Source: Gymnorhina tibicen (lineage: Eukaryota > Chordata > Aves > Passeriformes > Artamidae). From it: a stretch of DNA of 64,000 nt. This document shows positions 26,771 to 38,988 of the stretch, piece after piece; the stretch's first letter is position 1, and each line of letters begins with the position of its first letter. Both the position numbers and the translations under genes were made by a program. The DNA is taken from positions 1,178,001 to 1,242,000 of the forward strand of contig VXAZ01007517.1 of the NCBI GenBank assembly GCA_013399875.1, in the 5' to 3' direction. The notes beneath the pieces were generated by a model. That model was not told the origin of the DNA, made no database searches, and was given only the letters and a program-made list of their open reading frames with translations.

Positions 26771-27316
26771 TGACACGCTATTTGCTTCTAAGACTTCCAG
26801 TCTGGTGGCTGGCCCAGCAGCTTCTACTGAGGTATATCATCCTGTTATCTATGTGTATATTCACACATATATATGCACCTTCACTTACACACACATACAT
26901 TCACAAAACCTCAAGGCAATTTACTACATTCCATCAAAACCCAGGGAAATTGTATGAATCAATGAGCTGATTATTGGGATCACGACAAGGCAATTTCTGC
27001 TTGTGAAAAGCTAAAAGGATTTATGTGCTTGAAATCCCTAGGCAGTGGTTACAAGCTGTGAATGCAGGAAATACTTTCGGTCTCTTGTTAGTCCCTAAAT
27101 AACAAAAAAGGAAATGCTGATCGGAAATACTGGCTTAAAATTTCATGCTGCCTTTAAGCAATAAGAAAATACAAATCTGCTTCTTTGAAACAAAGTAGGC
27201 CAAAAGCTTTTGAATTCTGTGTATTTCTATTATAACCAGCTATTGACACTTTAGGAAATGAATATCTAAATAGCAGAATCAACAGGGGGAAATGGAAAAA
27301 AGCCCAAAGTTTATTT
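26771..27316. other. Unannotated stretch between two CR1 copies
   Basis: It holds a short TA/CA-rich patch (about 26840-26905) and otherwise plain AT-rich DNA. No gene or further repeat is recognised. Confidence 0.65.
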
Positions 27317-28235
27317 CATAGCATAATAAAATGGTTTGGGTTGGAATAGACCTTAAAGGTCATTGACTTCCAACCCACCTGCCATGGGCAGGGATATCTT
27401 CCACTAGAGCAGGCTGATCATCTGGCTTTGAACACTTGCAGAGACAGGGCATCCAGAACTTCTCTGTTTCAGTGGTTTACCAACTTCATTGTAAAAAAGT
27501 TTTTCCTTATATCCAATCTAAATTGACCTTACCTCAATTTAAAACCATTAACCCTTTTCCTACTGCTACTAATCCAACTAAAAGGTTTGTGCCCATCATA
27601 TTATCCCCCTTTAGTTACTGGAAGGCTGCTATGAGTTCTCTCCAGAACCCTTTCTTCTCCAGGCTGAGCAGCCCCAGCTCTCTCAGCCTGTATTCACAGG
27701 AGAGGTTTTCCAGCCCTCTGATCATCTTCATGGCCTCCTCTGGACTCATTCCAACAGGTCTACATCCTATTTATGTTGGAGGGCCCAGAGCTGGACACAG
27801 AACTCCAGGTGGGGTCTCAACAGAGCAGAGGGGAAGAATCCTCTCCCTTGACCTGCTGCCCACGCTACTTTGGATGCAGGCCAGGTTACACTTTTCTTTC
27901 TGGGTTGTAAGTACATATTGCCAGGTTATGTTGAGCTTCTCATCCCCCAATACCCTCACGTCCTTCTCCCCAGGGCTGCTCTACATTCTCTGACCTGTAC
28001 TTGTGCTTGTGCTCGTGCTCACCATGACCCAGGTGCAGGACTTTGTTTTAGGCCTTGTTGAACTTCATGAAGTTTGCAGACTCACCCCTCAAGCCTGTCA
28101 AGGTCCCTCTGGATGGCATCCCTTCCCTCCGACATGTGGACCACACCACACGGCCTGGTGTCATTGGTGAACTGGCTGAGAGTGCACTCATTCTTCCTGC
28201 CTATGTTCCTGAGAGAGGTGTTAAACATTTTTCCT
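27317..28235 (-). mobile_element. CR1 LINE, 5'-truncated, about 0.9 kb (antisense)
   Basis: The left edge is a decayed CR1 tail (CATAGCATAATAAAATGG), followed by the usual reverse-strand 3' blocks. Read on the minus strand, the right part encodes the end of ORF2: CTLSQFTNDTRPCGVV and EGRDAIQRDLDRLEG (within 28082-28180), and further on ACIQSSVGSRSRE with ILPLCS (within 27771-27900). The catalytic FADD box has become FTND, so the copy is inactive. The frames are shifted relative to each other. A small hexamer-like expansion (TTGTGC/TCGTGC) lies at about 28001-28020. The 185-codon plus-strand frame at 27436-27993 is an antisense shadow of this element, not a gene. Confidence 0.93.
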
Positions 28236-31200
28236 GTTCTAAAGTTAAAAGTCATTTTGGATGCAACTGGATGCAGCCATTCCAAGCAATGTTTTCACTG
28301 TTTGATCCTAATACTGCCATGCATAAAGCAGCAATTGTAAGGGTTACATGACTGATAAATTCACTTCCAGTGTTATCCCCTGCCAATGGAAATAACTAGC
28401 ATGAAACAGCCCAGCCATCCTGCTGAACTCTCTTACACTCAAAAAAAATGTAGTGGCATCCAAAGTGACGCTTCAGAGGGCTCCACTGTAACTTCCACAC
28501 TTTCCTAGGAATTGTCTGGGAGTGTGCTATTGACCTGGGTCAAAATCATGCCAAGGACTCTGCTAACAATTTAACAGTATATGTGACTGACTGACTTCCA
28601 GTACCTCAGGAATGCTCTCTGGAACTGGTTAATTTATGAGTGCACGTATAATCACGGGGTACTGTTGCCTCTTGTTCCTTTGATCCCCTAGTAAATCTGT
28701 CCCAGCAACAAGGACAATGTGGAGGCCAAATCAGAAATTCAGTATTAAATAATTTTCCCAACTATTGCTTAAAAAGGTAAAATTTCTCTACAGTGAAGAA
28801 ATAAGAACATCATCTGGATCCAGCATGTTGAGGATATGCATCATATTTGAAACTTCAAGAGGCCTCTCTACAGATGTCTGACCAAAAGAGGTCAAAGCCA
28901 TTCAAAGCCTATAGCTCATGGATTAGGGCCTTTGACTGATGAGAATATCCACAGCACATGTTAGAACTGAGGATCCTTGCCTGCCTTCTCTGGCTCATGC
29001 TAGGATTTGGGGTGGGTCTAACTACGGGAATATTTTGTTTGCATGTGTACTCATGGGCACCCAAGAAAAAAAGTAATGCAATGGGATTGACAAGCCATTT
29101 TCATTTTCCATGAATGAAGGTAAAGAACAGCAACTAAGAAACCAATTCCTGGTTTTGGACAAGTCACTGGAGACACAGGATTCTTACCTGTAAATCTTTA
29201 TCCTGCTGTGGATGCTCTTTACCTGTGTGTATCCCTCCTCTGCAGTGGGTACAAGGTCAGATGGAACACAAAAAAATATTATTCTTTATCATTTCCACAA
29301 TGTTCAATATGACTTCTTTAGGGGCCATCAGAGCTGCTGCCTTTTGTTGTGAGCACTGTATCAGTGATTTTAGTTCGCTATCTCAAGGAAAGCGAACATC
29401 ATTGTATGTCAAAGGCTTTAGTTAAAGCTAAGTGCAGTCTTAAGAACACAACAAAGATCTATCTATGATGAGACAGTTTTTCCCTTGTCACACCCTATAT
29501 TTTTCCCTAAGGACTATTACAAACTGTTAATTTCTACGATGACTTAAAGACTTCTCTTTTGTCTCTGTCAATGCTTTTGTGCTCTTTTCATTAGACACAC
29601 TGCTACATCCTTGCAAATATATACATTTTCTCCTGAAGCTTGCTCTCTCTACCCAGTGGAAATTCTATGTGTGGGAGCTTTGTGGGCTCACTAGGTGTTT
29701 TGGTGTTTATTGGACTACTGGGGAGGTTAAGAGGTTCTGTGCCCAAAGTGCTGATGTTGCTGCCTTTCACACTTTAAAACAAGAAGCTAAGCCACATATC
29801 TTCTGAATTATATACTGGAAACAGCAGAAAAATCACTGAGTACTGAACAGAGGCATGCAGTTCAAGTGCTTTCACTCTATTCCATCACTGCATATCAGTC
29901 CAAGATCAAGGACAACAGGAAAAAGCCTTTAAGCTGTCCTTAGAACTAATCCTAGATGGAGGTACAGGAGAGTGGAGCACCTGGTTCTCCTGCCTGTGTC
30001 TCTAGATATCTGACTGCCTCTGGCTCGCTGATGACTGGGGCAAATGGTTTCATATTTTCATTTTATTACCTGAAATGTATATATTATCACATATGAAATA
30101 AAGTTAAGGGAGCTTTTGCACTGCAATTCAGGACCTATACATGCAAATGGCCCGAAGAATTAAAGAATAATACTTACATTGCCATTAGATTTCTTTGTCA
30201 ATAGAGATAACTTCTGACTGAAAAAGATACTGGGATTAACTCAATTGATTGTTTCTTTAAACTTTTAGGAGATATTTTCCCTGTCTTGAAGAAGAAGGAG
30301 AAATATCTCCTCATAAGCAAAAAAGTAGATATTCTGTTCTGCTTCAAGATACATTTCATGTTGAATAAAAATAACATTTATGCACAAAAGAAAAAGTCTC
30401 TTTCTCCTGCCTGATAAAAATGATTACATCAAAGTCCTGTTACAATTGTTTGAGAATTCAGGGAAGCTAGTGATTATTTTTCTGTACTCTCTCCAAATAA
30501 AATGTTGTGTTCTATACAAGTAGTCCTTTTCCCATTGGTGTGAATCCCAAGAGTGCATTAAATAATACACTTCTAGTTGTAAAACAGATGGAAAAGTGTT
30601 TAAAAAGGTGCCAGGTTTATTTATGGAAGCATGAAATTGAATTTAATAGGAGAATTTTGCCAGTATGAAATGTGAACTCTCAAAACAGGAAGTGGATTTT
30701 ATTGCTTATTTATTTTATTACTGGATCAGCTGCCCAGAACTGTAGAATTCTTCCTCTCAGGAATTATTTACTTTCCAACTCTGAACCAGAACATCTTGAC
30801 CATCAGTTGCTACATCTTCTGGCTGCCAGATTCTCAACTATAAACATATGTGGTGCTGTCTATCTCAGATGATCTTCTGCAGATTTATATAGAGAACGTT
30901 TTAGCTTTAGATTTATTTCTTGATTTAAAACAGTATGAACTGAACTGACTAAGCCAAGGGAAAGAGAATTTTCTTTAGCTCTCCATTCAATTAATAATAT
31001 TCTTAGAGGGTTTATGGCATATATTCATTATGCATAAAAGATAAAAAAGCTAAAAGTCAAATTAGGCAAATTATTTCTTCTCCTCTGCGCCTCCAAACAA
31101 TGACTAGTGAAAGAACAGGTGCTATTCAGCTTCGAAAATGTGAGCAGCATTTGGGCCGATTGCACAGGGAAACAGTGTCCTGTGTTTTCAGGGTTCCGTC

Positions 31201-31374
31201 TAAACCAGTATCCCTGGATGGAGTTGAGTAAGGCTGTTGACTGCTGGAGATTGTGTCTGTAAACTTGTACCTGGCTGTTGTCCCCTTTTCCTGTACATCT
31301 GGCCCATATGTAGAGGTATTTGGGATGGTGAACAAGCTTCCAATTTCAATAAAGTTGTGATAACTTGGTTATCA
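28236..31374. other. Unannotated non-coding stretch
   Basis: No gene is recognised. Frames are short. Near its right end an AATAAA hexamer (31348-31353) is followed by a GT-containing stretch and then an A/T tract, described separately. Confidence 0.65.
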
Positions 31375-31425
31375 TTTTTTAAAAAAAATTTTTTTAAATT
31401 TTTAAAAAAACATTTTTTAAAAAAA
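31375..31425. repeat. A/T homopolymer-block tract
   Basis: About 50 bp are made of alternating T-runs and A-runs of 3 to 8 bases with a single C. Because A-blocks and T-blocks alternate, the tract can pair with itself. It lies about 22 bp downstream of an AATAAA hexamer, so it could be a decayed poly(A) end of a retrocopy, or simple low-complexity DNA. Confidence 0.9.
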
Positions 31426-31455
31426 CCTATAGAAATATATTTTTCAGGTTATTAG

Positions 31456-31974
31456 GCTCCATTAATGAATATGATTTCACACCTCCACAGAACTGGATGC
31501 TGTGGATGCCCATATTTACTAGAAGACAGCTGCATTGTTGTGGTTATTGCTGCAAGAAGCATAAATGCCTGCAACGGCACCTTCCATTTAGAGGAATCTG
31601 AGGCTGAGACAGTGCTGACTGTCACAAGGCAAGGCCATGTTAGAGCAGAGCTCAGAGCTCTTCTCCCTGAGCTCCTGGTGCCATGCTCTGCTGGTGCCAC
31701 AATGCCCTTGGGCAGAGTTCTGACAAACACCCGTCGTGTGCATGTGCAGAGTGCAATGTACTCAGCTCAGTGCTGGCACTCACAGACACAAATTTCCATT
31801 CTATGCAACAGCGCTAAATGTTTTCAGTGTGGAACTCATGCATGTGCAGTTTTGCATTGGAAACTGAAAAAAGTGACAGCCTGGATCTTGCTGCTCTCAG
31901 TTTGCCAATTATGGAAAAAGATTGAAGGCAATGTGGAACAATATTATGGTCGTGATCCAAATCCCACGTAGGAA
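31456..31974 (+). other. Unexplained long open frame (168 codons from the ATG)
   Basis: This is the longest open frame outside recognised repeats. An ATG at 31465 opens 168 codons that end at a TAG at 31969-31971. The block is less AT-rich than its surroundings and is also fairly open on the other strand (31452-31730, 31814-32146). The predicted product is Cys- and His-containing but shows no domain, signal peptide or repeat that I recognise. A TTTTCAG just upstream (31441-31447) could act as a splice acceptor, but no partner exon is visible. It may be an unrecognised repeat, a decayed exon or chance; I do not assign it as a gene. Confidence 0.25.
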
Positions 31975-34900
31975 AGATGTGGTTACAATAGGCTTTGTAG
32001 CAGGCATTGAATCTCCTCAAAGTGCATAAGACTTTCTTATAACTCACCTGGGTTGTACTGTTGTCTCTTATGATTATGAAATCACTTGTAACTGCATCAC
32101 ACCTTGCAGTGACTCTCCCCAGGACAAAAACTTTTCTCCAGGACATTCAGAGTGCCTGGGATCCAAGTGCATGGATATTCTGAGGGCTGCTGACATGGTT
32201 TGGAGAAGCAACTCCTTCAAAATAAAACATTTTAGTGAAATGTGTATTTTCATAAACTGTTGGACCTAAACCTTTGTGCAACAGAAAACAAAAGGAATCT
32301 GAACATGTAAAAGAAAACTCCCCATTTTAAGTTTCTGCTATAAGTGATAGTACAGTATGCACGAGTTTTGTGGGATTTCATCTTGAGCACATGAGCTGTT
32401 CATCAGCTTTATTAATACATCACAAGCATAAATTCTGACATGTATCAGAATCAATTAAGCTTATTTCTGTACTTTTTTTTTCTTGGAGACAGATTGTTTG
32501 AGTTCAGAAGTGCATGCAGTATCTAGCATATCTGGTAATTCATTCAAATATGGGAGTAAAGCTCTTCTTTTAGTTCTGGCCAAAATTCCTCCAAGTTTTG
32601 TACAATGGATTTGAAAGCTCTTATATATTTAAAGAAAATCCTTTCAACTCATTCTAGAGTCCTGCTTTATGTTTCATATTGCTTTGAACTTACTACCTCT
32701 TTGCAATGTCTTGGAACATTAGTTTGGGAGCATTTAAAGCTAATGATTAAATGTATAGTGAAACAACACTTTGATGTTGCCAGAAGCAATTAATTTTCCC
32801 TATTTATGCACAAAAGGTCATAAAAGACTGTGTTATGACAAGCAAAATGATTCAGTGAATTCAAAGCAAGTTAACTGAATTCTAAAGGATTGTTACTACT
32901 TGGTGGAAAAAAGGTATCCATCAAGCCTTATCTTAAGTCAGAAAGCTGTGATTAACTTATGGAGTTTTGAATGCTTTTAAAATTAGAAAATAAGTTATGA
33001 ATTTGTCAGCTACAGAGAACCAGCCTGTAACGGGTTCATTCACAATTAAGCTTCCACTGAAAGTAGCTTACTGGGTGTAGATAAATGAAGTTTATGAGCT
33101 TACAGAAGTCACAGAGAGACCACATTTGCACATAAGCAGCCTGAGCATCGTATGTTCTCTGCACAGATGCCTGTTGAACTTTATTAACAAATGGAAAAAT
33201 GTACTATATATATTTTTACTCCTACATTTTTATAGGCAGAGCATCTCACACTTCATTGAATCCATGTGCTGGAGACAACAGACATGATTAGAATATAAAT
33301 CACTCAGAGACAGGGATTGGAAGTCAGGTTCTGCAGCTTCTAGAGCTCCATCTGCCTATGAGTGGGCACACCATGCTTCAGAACAGAGGAGGGACACCAC
33401 ACATTGCCCATGCACACACACGTACACACTCACACATATGTATACATGGATCCATGCATTCTAAAACTGTGGACGTAATTAAACATAAAGGAATCCTACA
33501 CTTTCAGCCATTACAAAAAAAATTGTGAAAATGGAAAAATGCAAAAGAATGAAATTACCATGGATTTAAGAACATAAAGCATTTATGTTTAACATAATTA
33601 ATTTCTCAGTTTCCACTGAACTATAGAAAGTTTCAATTTCAGGCTAAATCTTCATCTTGTCAGTTTGAGAAATATGTTTGTTACACTGTCTAAGAGATAC
33701 ACAAATTCTAAACATGATCCTGCACAGTAAAGTTTCTAAAATGATAATGGTGTGGGAACTAGCTATCAGGAAGAGAAAAAAACTGCTATGCATCTGCCCA
33801 GGAATCATCCCCAAACTTTCTGATAAACTGAAGGCAATAATTTGGCATTCCTCCTCCTTTCCCTTCCCCGTGCCCCTTTATCGCCTTTTAGTCTCTTCAG
33901 AATAAAGCAATGAACTTCTGGTTTTTACAATGAGTTAAAACAATTTGATGAACAGAGCTTAGACTGTCTAACACATAGATTGTTTGCAGATCTCTGGAGC
34001 ATTTAGGGGTATTATTTTTATTTTAGAAGTTACACAGTCCTAGCAAGAAATTTTTCTTTGAATGCCAGGATCCCAGTGAAGAAAAACCCTGAAGGTTTTT
34101 GGGTTCAGTTCAGTTGCATTTGAGACATACTTGGGAATGCAGCACCTCTGTATAGGGATGGCAGATGTGTAGTTCCCACAGAAAGTCTGTATCCTTCCCA
34201 AGAGAAGGCAGAAGCCAGAAAGATATGCCTGGTCATCCCGATTACCATCAGGCATCTAGGTTCGGGTAAATAAGTTGTGCCTTAATTATACAGGCAATCA
34301 AAACCTCAAACTCTCACATTAACCTTTGTGAGAGCATACAGAATCTTTTGGTAATGAAGAAGAATTCTCTGCAAAAATTAACACAAAAGAAAACAACCAA
34401 CTGCATAAATATCTAGAGGGACTTCACAAAACACAATAACTACTTTTCACATTTCAGACCATCCAATGGAATTTCTAGCTCATATTGCACCTATACTGTG
34501 TATTAGAGTGATAAAGAAAGAGAATTACTTGAATGAATCTGAAAAATCATAATCTAATTAACTGGTTCAAGTGAGGACAATAAATTGTTAATAAGAAATG
34601 CTGGAAGAAAAATCAGGCCTCTGCCCATAAATCTTGTCTCTAAAATACAGTTAGATGTTAAACTGTATGTTGGATTTTTAACTGGAAATTATGTCCATAG
34701 ATCATCTTGTAGACCTGAAAGAGCACCACGTTTTCAGTTAATGGATCAACTCTTTAGGCTTTTGCCTAGAAGGTGTTGTCAGTTTTAACAACTTCTGTCT
34801 CTTTGATCATAAAATATTAATTTTTTCTTATTCATACAGAAATTTGAGTCACTAACTGTTACATATGTTTGGTCTCCTAGAAACTATTCTTTTTTTTCCC

Positions 34901-35310
34901 CCTTTAGATGTCATTGACAATAAGCAACAAATGGATTCTTTGAGGTTCTTACCTAAGATGAGGGTGAATCAGGCTCTAGTTTTACTCCACTGAATATTTG
35001 ATTATTTATTCAAAATGGAACAGCTTCAAAAATATTTTCCTTAAAAATGTTCAAACAAATCATCTTGACATTTCCAATATTTTCTTTTGGCTGAAACAAT
35101 TGGTCAAATCTGGTACAAATTTGCAGATAGTTTCCATCAACACGAAAGTGCATTTTTGAGCAAACAAAGAATTCTTCCATAAAAATTGCCTGGCTCTAAT
35201 CAGGGCTGAGGCAATTTTGCACATGCCAACCAGCAGAAAATTAGGTATTGGATAAGCAAGACTGGCGAAGATCTGGGTTCTACCTAAATCCCCTTGTGGC
35301 CTTCATCCAA
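31975..35310. other. Unannotated non-coding stretch
   Basis: No gene is seen. A CA-rich microsatellite-like patch lies at about 33411-33442. A weak MIR-like segment near 33290-33350 is too decayed to call. The rest is AT-rich without recognisable features. Confidence 0.65.
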
Positions 35311-35405
35311 AGCGATTAGCCCCAGGTCAAACAGAAAGCCTGCAGTGAATCAAGCAAATTAAATCCAACCCTCCTGAGCTATCGGATAATGTGCTAGTCC
35401 CAAGA
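35311..35405 (+). mobile_element. Possible MIR/CORE-SINE relic
   Basis: The block CCCCAGGTCAAACAGAAAG (35320-35338) resembles the conserved core of MIR-type SINEs, where a GGTCACACAG block is expected. It is followed at the right distance by CCAACCCTCCTGAG and GTGCTAGTCCCAAGACC-like sequence, matching the usual order of the 3' half. Ancient amniote MIR-type elements are known from bird genomes. Divergence is high, so this is a tentative call. Confidence 0.45.
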
Positions 35406-37402
35406 CCTCCCTTCTTGGAGGCTGGAAGGGAGGAGGTTATTAAATATAAACACGAAGTAACATCCTGCTCTATGGAGGCCCAAGGCATGGAGTTCTGGAG
35501 GAGAGGCAGGGGATTATACATGCCCCTCATCTGGACCTGTTTCAAGGGAACCCACAACAACTGTCTCTGCCAATGCCAGGAGCTGTCAGTGTCCCTGAAC
35601 AGTGTTCTACAGCTTGGAAGGCCTCTAAGGAGGTGTCCCGTTAAACTAAAAGGCACTGAGCTGCAGCACGAAACACTGCTTTAATGTGGACTTGGAATTG
35701 AAGGGACTTATTTCCCTTAAAACATTTTAGAACAGAGTAATCCCCAGATTTATTTTGATTAGAAATCTGGATACCTTCTTGGCAGTGTTTATTAGATCTC
35801 AATGTAGCTCATTTGGAAAGCCAGATATTTTGCTTTCTCCTCCTTTGAATCACTGACCATTATTTTCTCTGTTAATGAATCTGGACAGTTTTAACTGTCA
35901 GATTCTAATGTAACTCTCTGAATAAATTGATTGAATTGAAGCTGAACCCACCTCTGTGTTCAAGCTAAGAATGAGCCTGAACAGAAGCCTCCAGAGTTTC
36001 CTAAAATTTCAGGGAGTTTATTAGTGGAAAACTGATTTTGAACCACTGAACCTGAAGTGACCGCATAGTTTTGGTTTCATACTGATGTCAGCTCAAAAAA
36101 AGATTAAATTCCCACTGCAGCTTAGATGTGACCCAAGGTGAATAAACTTATATCTGAATATTTCAGGGACAGCTATCACTGTCCTTGGAGCTGATTGTTC
36201 ACTTCATCTTCCTCCTCCTTTTGGCACACCTTTTTTTTTTAAGTAGATTACAGCACCAACAACTAGAAACTGTTTTTCACATCTAAGCCTAGTCTTAAAT
36301 GAGTTGGTGCCTTAAAAAAAAGTAGAAACTTGCTTCTCTTGCAGGCAGACATTTCAATTCCCATCAAAGCAGAAATTAATGCAGATCTTATTTCTCAATA
36401 ACTGCACGCTTCTGAAAAGTATTGCCTCTATGTCTATTCATTTATTAGATCTGCATGCATCTTCCCACCTGTAATTGGAGGAAATGCTCCCTACATTCTG
36501 CAGTACTGCATGTGAGTATAGAGGATGTCTTGGTGGTTTTTGGCCTTGCAACCACAGATACTGAGGTATCAGTGAGAGAGGGAAGAATGGGAAGTTCAAC
36601 ATTCAGACCATACTCCTAAAACAGATGTATTTGTTGATAATCTCATTGTCTGTGCTAAAGTGATAACCCACATGGAAAAACACCTTGTGGGTGATTCTAC
36701 CTGGTTTACCAGGAGCTAAATTCGGGTTTCATGCAGACAATGAGCAACCAGACTTGCAAGATCACATATGGACACCTGTGCAAAAGCATACCAGGGCTTA
36801 ATGAAGATATCAGAGGTGAAAACAACTTTTGACATTTGCATTTGGCCAGGATATGTTCAGGAGGCAGAATGAAGATTCATAACAACAGTCCTACAGCAAA
36901 CAAAACTGGTTCAAGTGCAGTGGAACCAGACAATGGTTCAATCCTACCTAGATTTCTTTTTCTTCCTCCCCCTCTCACTGCTAGAAGGTGACAGTTCTGC
37001 TAAATCTGAGCTCAGCTATTGACATTTACTACCACAGAAATCAGCCCCGCTGTCCTGACACAAGAAAAAATTCTGTGTACATTAAAGATATGAAGAACAT
37101 CCTAATCTAGGAATAAAGATTTTAAAAAATGATTTAGTTAATTTTCTAATCAAAGAAAAATCTAGGTCCTCTAAGATACTGTATTAGGGAAAAACCTGAA
37201 GAGATCTTCCTGATGGCAAAGGAACTGATCTAGATACTCTAGCAGTTAATAAACAAGTCACAGATTCAGGCTCTGGAATTGAAAGTTAATGGAGAAGGAG
37301 ACAGAGCTCTCCAGCTCCTCAGAGAAGGCAGGAAGGATCCACATTTCAGAATTTCATAGAAAATTCTTAATGGTTTGGTCATGACTTATTTGAGTATGCT
37401 GA
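35406..37402. other. Unannotated non-coding stretch
   Basis: No gene is recognised. The region at about 35400-35690 is open on both strands for 97-109 codons and less AT-rich, without a known domain. The remainder is ordinary AT-rich DNA. Confidence 0.65.
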
Positions 37403-37876
37403 TTTTGGCTGGGGTAGAGGAAATTCTATTGACAGTGGCTGGTATGGGGTTGTGTTGTGGAACACAGGTTGATAATATAGAGACATTTTTGTTATTACTG
37501 AGCAGGGCTTACACAGAGCTAAGGCCTTTTCTTCTTTTTGTACTGCCATGTTGGGGAGGAAGTTGGGGGTGCATGGATAGGTGTGGGGAGACACAGACAG
37601 GACAGGTGAACCCAGCTGACCAAAGGGATATTCCAGACCATGGGGCATCATGCTCAATATATAAAGTGCGGACAAGGAGGAGGAAGAGGGGACATTTGGA
37701 ATGATGGAGTTTGTCTTCCCAAGTCACTGTTATGTGTGATGGGGCCCTGCTGTCCTGGAGATGGCTGAGCACCTCTCTGCCTTTGGAAAGCAGTGAATTA
37801 GTCCTTTGGTTTGCTTTCCTTGGGTGTGCAGCTTTGCTTTTCCTATTAAACTATCTTTACCTCAACCCAGGAGTTA
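37403..37876 (+). mobile_element. ERVL-like LTR fragment (bird family)
   Basis: This is a partial long terminal repeat of an endogenous retrovirus-like family common in birds. It starts with GATTTTGGCTGGGGTAGAGG and passes through ACTGAGCAGGGCTTACACAGAG and CAGCTGACCAAAGGGATATTCC. It then has a TATA box (TATATAAA, 37658-37665), a GTTTGTCTTCCCAAGT segment downstream, and CTATTAAACTATCTTTACCTCAACCCAGGAG near the end, split here across 37845-37874. The very first bases and the terminal part of U5 are missing. No internal viral genes flank it. The 109-codon frame at 37375-37704 lies in the U3 region and is not a gene. Confidence 0.9.
37658..37665 (+). promoter_or_regulatory. TATA box of the LTR
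   Basis: TATATAAA lies inside the LTR just downstream of the CATCATGCTCA block, the position where this LTR family carries its TATA box. Activity today is unknown. Confidence 0.7.
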
Positions 37877-38502
37877 AAATCATGACACTGAGTAAAACTT
37901 ATGGGACCAGAGTGATCATGGTGTTGACCATTAAACTGAAGTTAGTCAAGTCCTGTTTGGGAATTGATATCCTTAATTAGTTGATTTCTGAAGAGTCATG
38001 CAAAAATTGTTTCAGAAAGGCAGAGGTTTTGTTATGCATCAGGGCATGCTTTCTTGCTAACATCATAACACAGTTTTTCTGGGTTATTCCAGCATTGCTT
38101 GTGGCAACCATGATGACAGGACTTTCAGGAACAGCTAAAGAGAGCTTCAAAGTATCCCTCTTTATCTTGTCTTTTACACTTTACTTTTCCAATTAGAATA
38201 ATCATTTTCTACCATATTGAGAAGATTAAGAAATTAAAATGTAATTTTTACTGGCTAAAATGACAGATAATTTCTGTCACATTTACAACAACATTTAATG
38301 TGTTGGAATGGTTACCCTTTTGCTACACTGCTACCCGTAAACAGTTTTTGTAAACTAGCCAAGTAATCTAGTTGAAGAAAAATATCCTTCCTCTCCTCAT
38401 GGTACCCCCATCCCCTTCTAACCAATGCACTTCCTCACACCTTTCTGGTTTCTACATTTTGACATGCCTGACGCACACTTAATTTACATTAAGCAAATTT
38501 TT
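37877..38502. other. Unannotated stretch between LTR and CR1
   Basis: No gene or recognisable repeat is seen. The frame at 37981-38196 encodes a hydrophobic-looking string by chance, with no supporting context. Confidence 0.6.
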
Positions 38503-38534
38503 CAGTTCCTGAATTTCTCAGTTCCTGAATTTCT
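38503..38534. repeat. Perfect 16-bp tandem duplication
   Basis: The 16-mer CAGTTCCTGAATTTCT occurs twice in direct succession (38503-38518 and 38519-38534) without a mismatch. This suggests a recent replication-slippage duplication. Confidence 0.97.
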
Positions 38535-38774
38535 CCTGCACAACTCAATAGATCAATACCACAGAACAGTATTGACTGTAATCCAAGTGCCTTTCTGCTT
38601 GGAGAGCAGCACTGACACTTCAAACAGGATTTTATTTGAAATTAAGACACTTAGATTTAGAGGTAGGATTAAGTACACTTAATATATTAGTATATATTTT
38701 GTTATATAGGTTATACAGCGCACATGTATAAAACGTATGTTTTTATCTTACTATAGGTATATACATTTCTTTAG

Positions 38775-38988
38775 TTTGGGTACTTTCAGGAAGAAATTCT
38801 TTACTGAGAGGGTGGTGAGGTGCTGGAACAAGTGCTCAAAACATTTGGGGATGCCCCAACCTTGCCAGTGTTCAAGGCCAGCTTGGATAGGGCTTTGAGG
38901 AACCTGGTCTTGTGGAAGGTGTCCCTGTCCATGGCAGGGCATCTGGAACTAGGTGATCCAACCACCCTATGGTTTTATGATTCTACTA
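38775..38988 (+). mobile_element. CR1 LINE 3' end, 5'-truncated (sense)
   Basis: It contains AGGAAGAAATTCTTTACTGAG, GTGCTGGAACAAG, GTGTTCAAGGCCAGCTTGGAT, GGAAGGTGTCCCTGTCCATGG and a TTATGATTCTA tail, the standard order of a CR1 3' end. Only about 210 bp are kept. The 131-codon frame at 38820-39215 runs from this repeat into flanking DNA and is not a gene. Confidence 0.94.

Noticed and set aside
27436..27993. 185-codon plus-strand open frame, the longest in the window
   Set aside because: It lies entirely inside the antisense CR1 copy and is the shadow of its ORF2/3' region.
33290..33350. MIR-like segment
   Set aside because: Only a short GATTGGAAGTCAGGTTCTGC-like match; the core block is missing.
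37375..37704. Open frames of 109 and 98 codons on opposite strands
   Set aside because: Both fall in the U3 part of the ERVL-like LTR.
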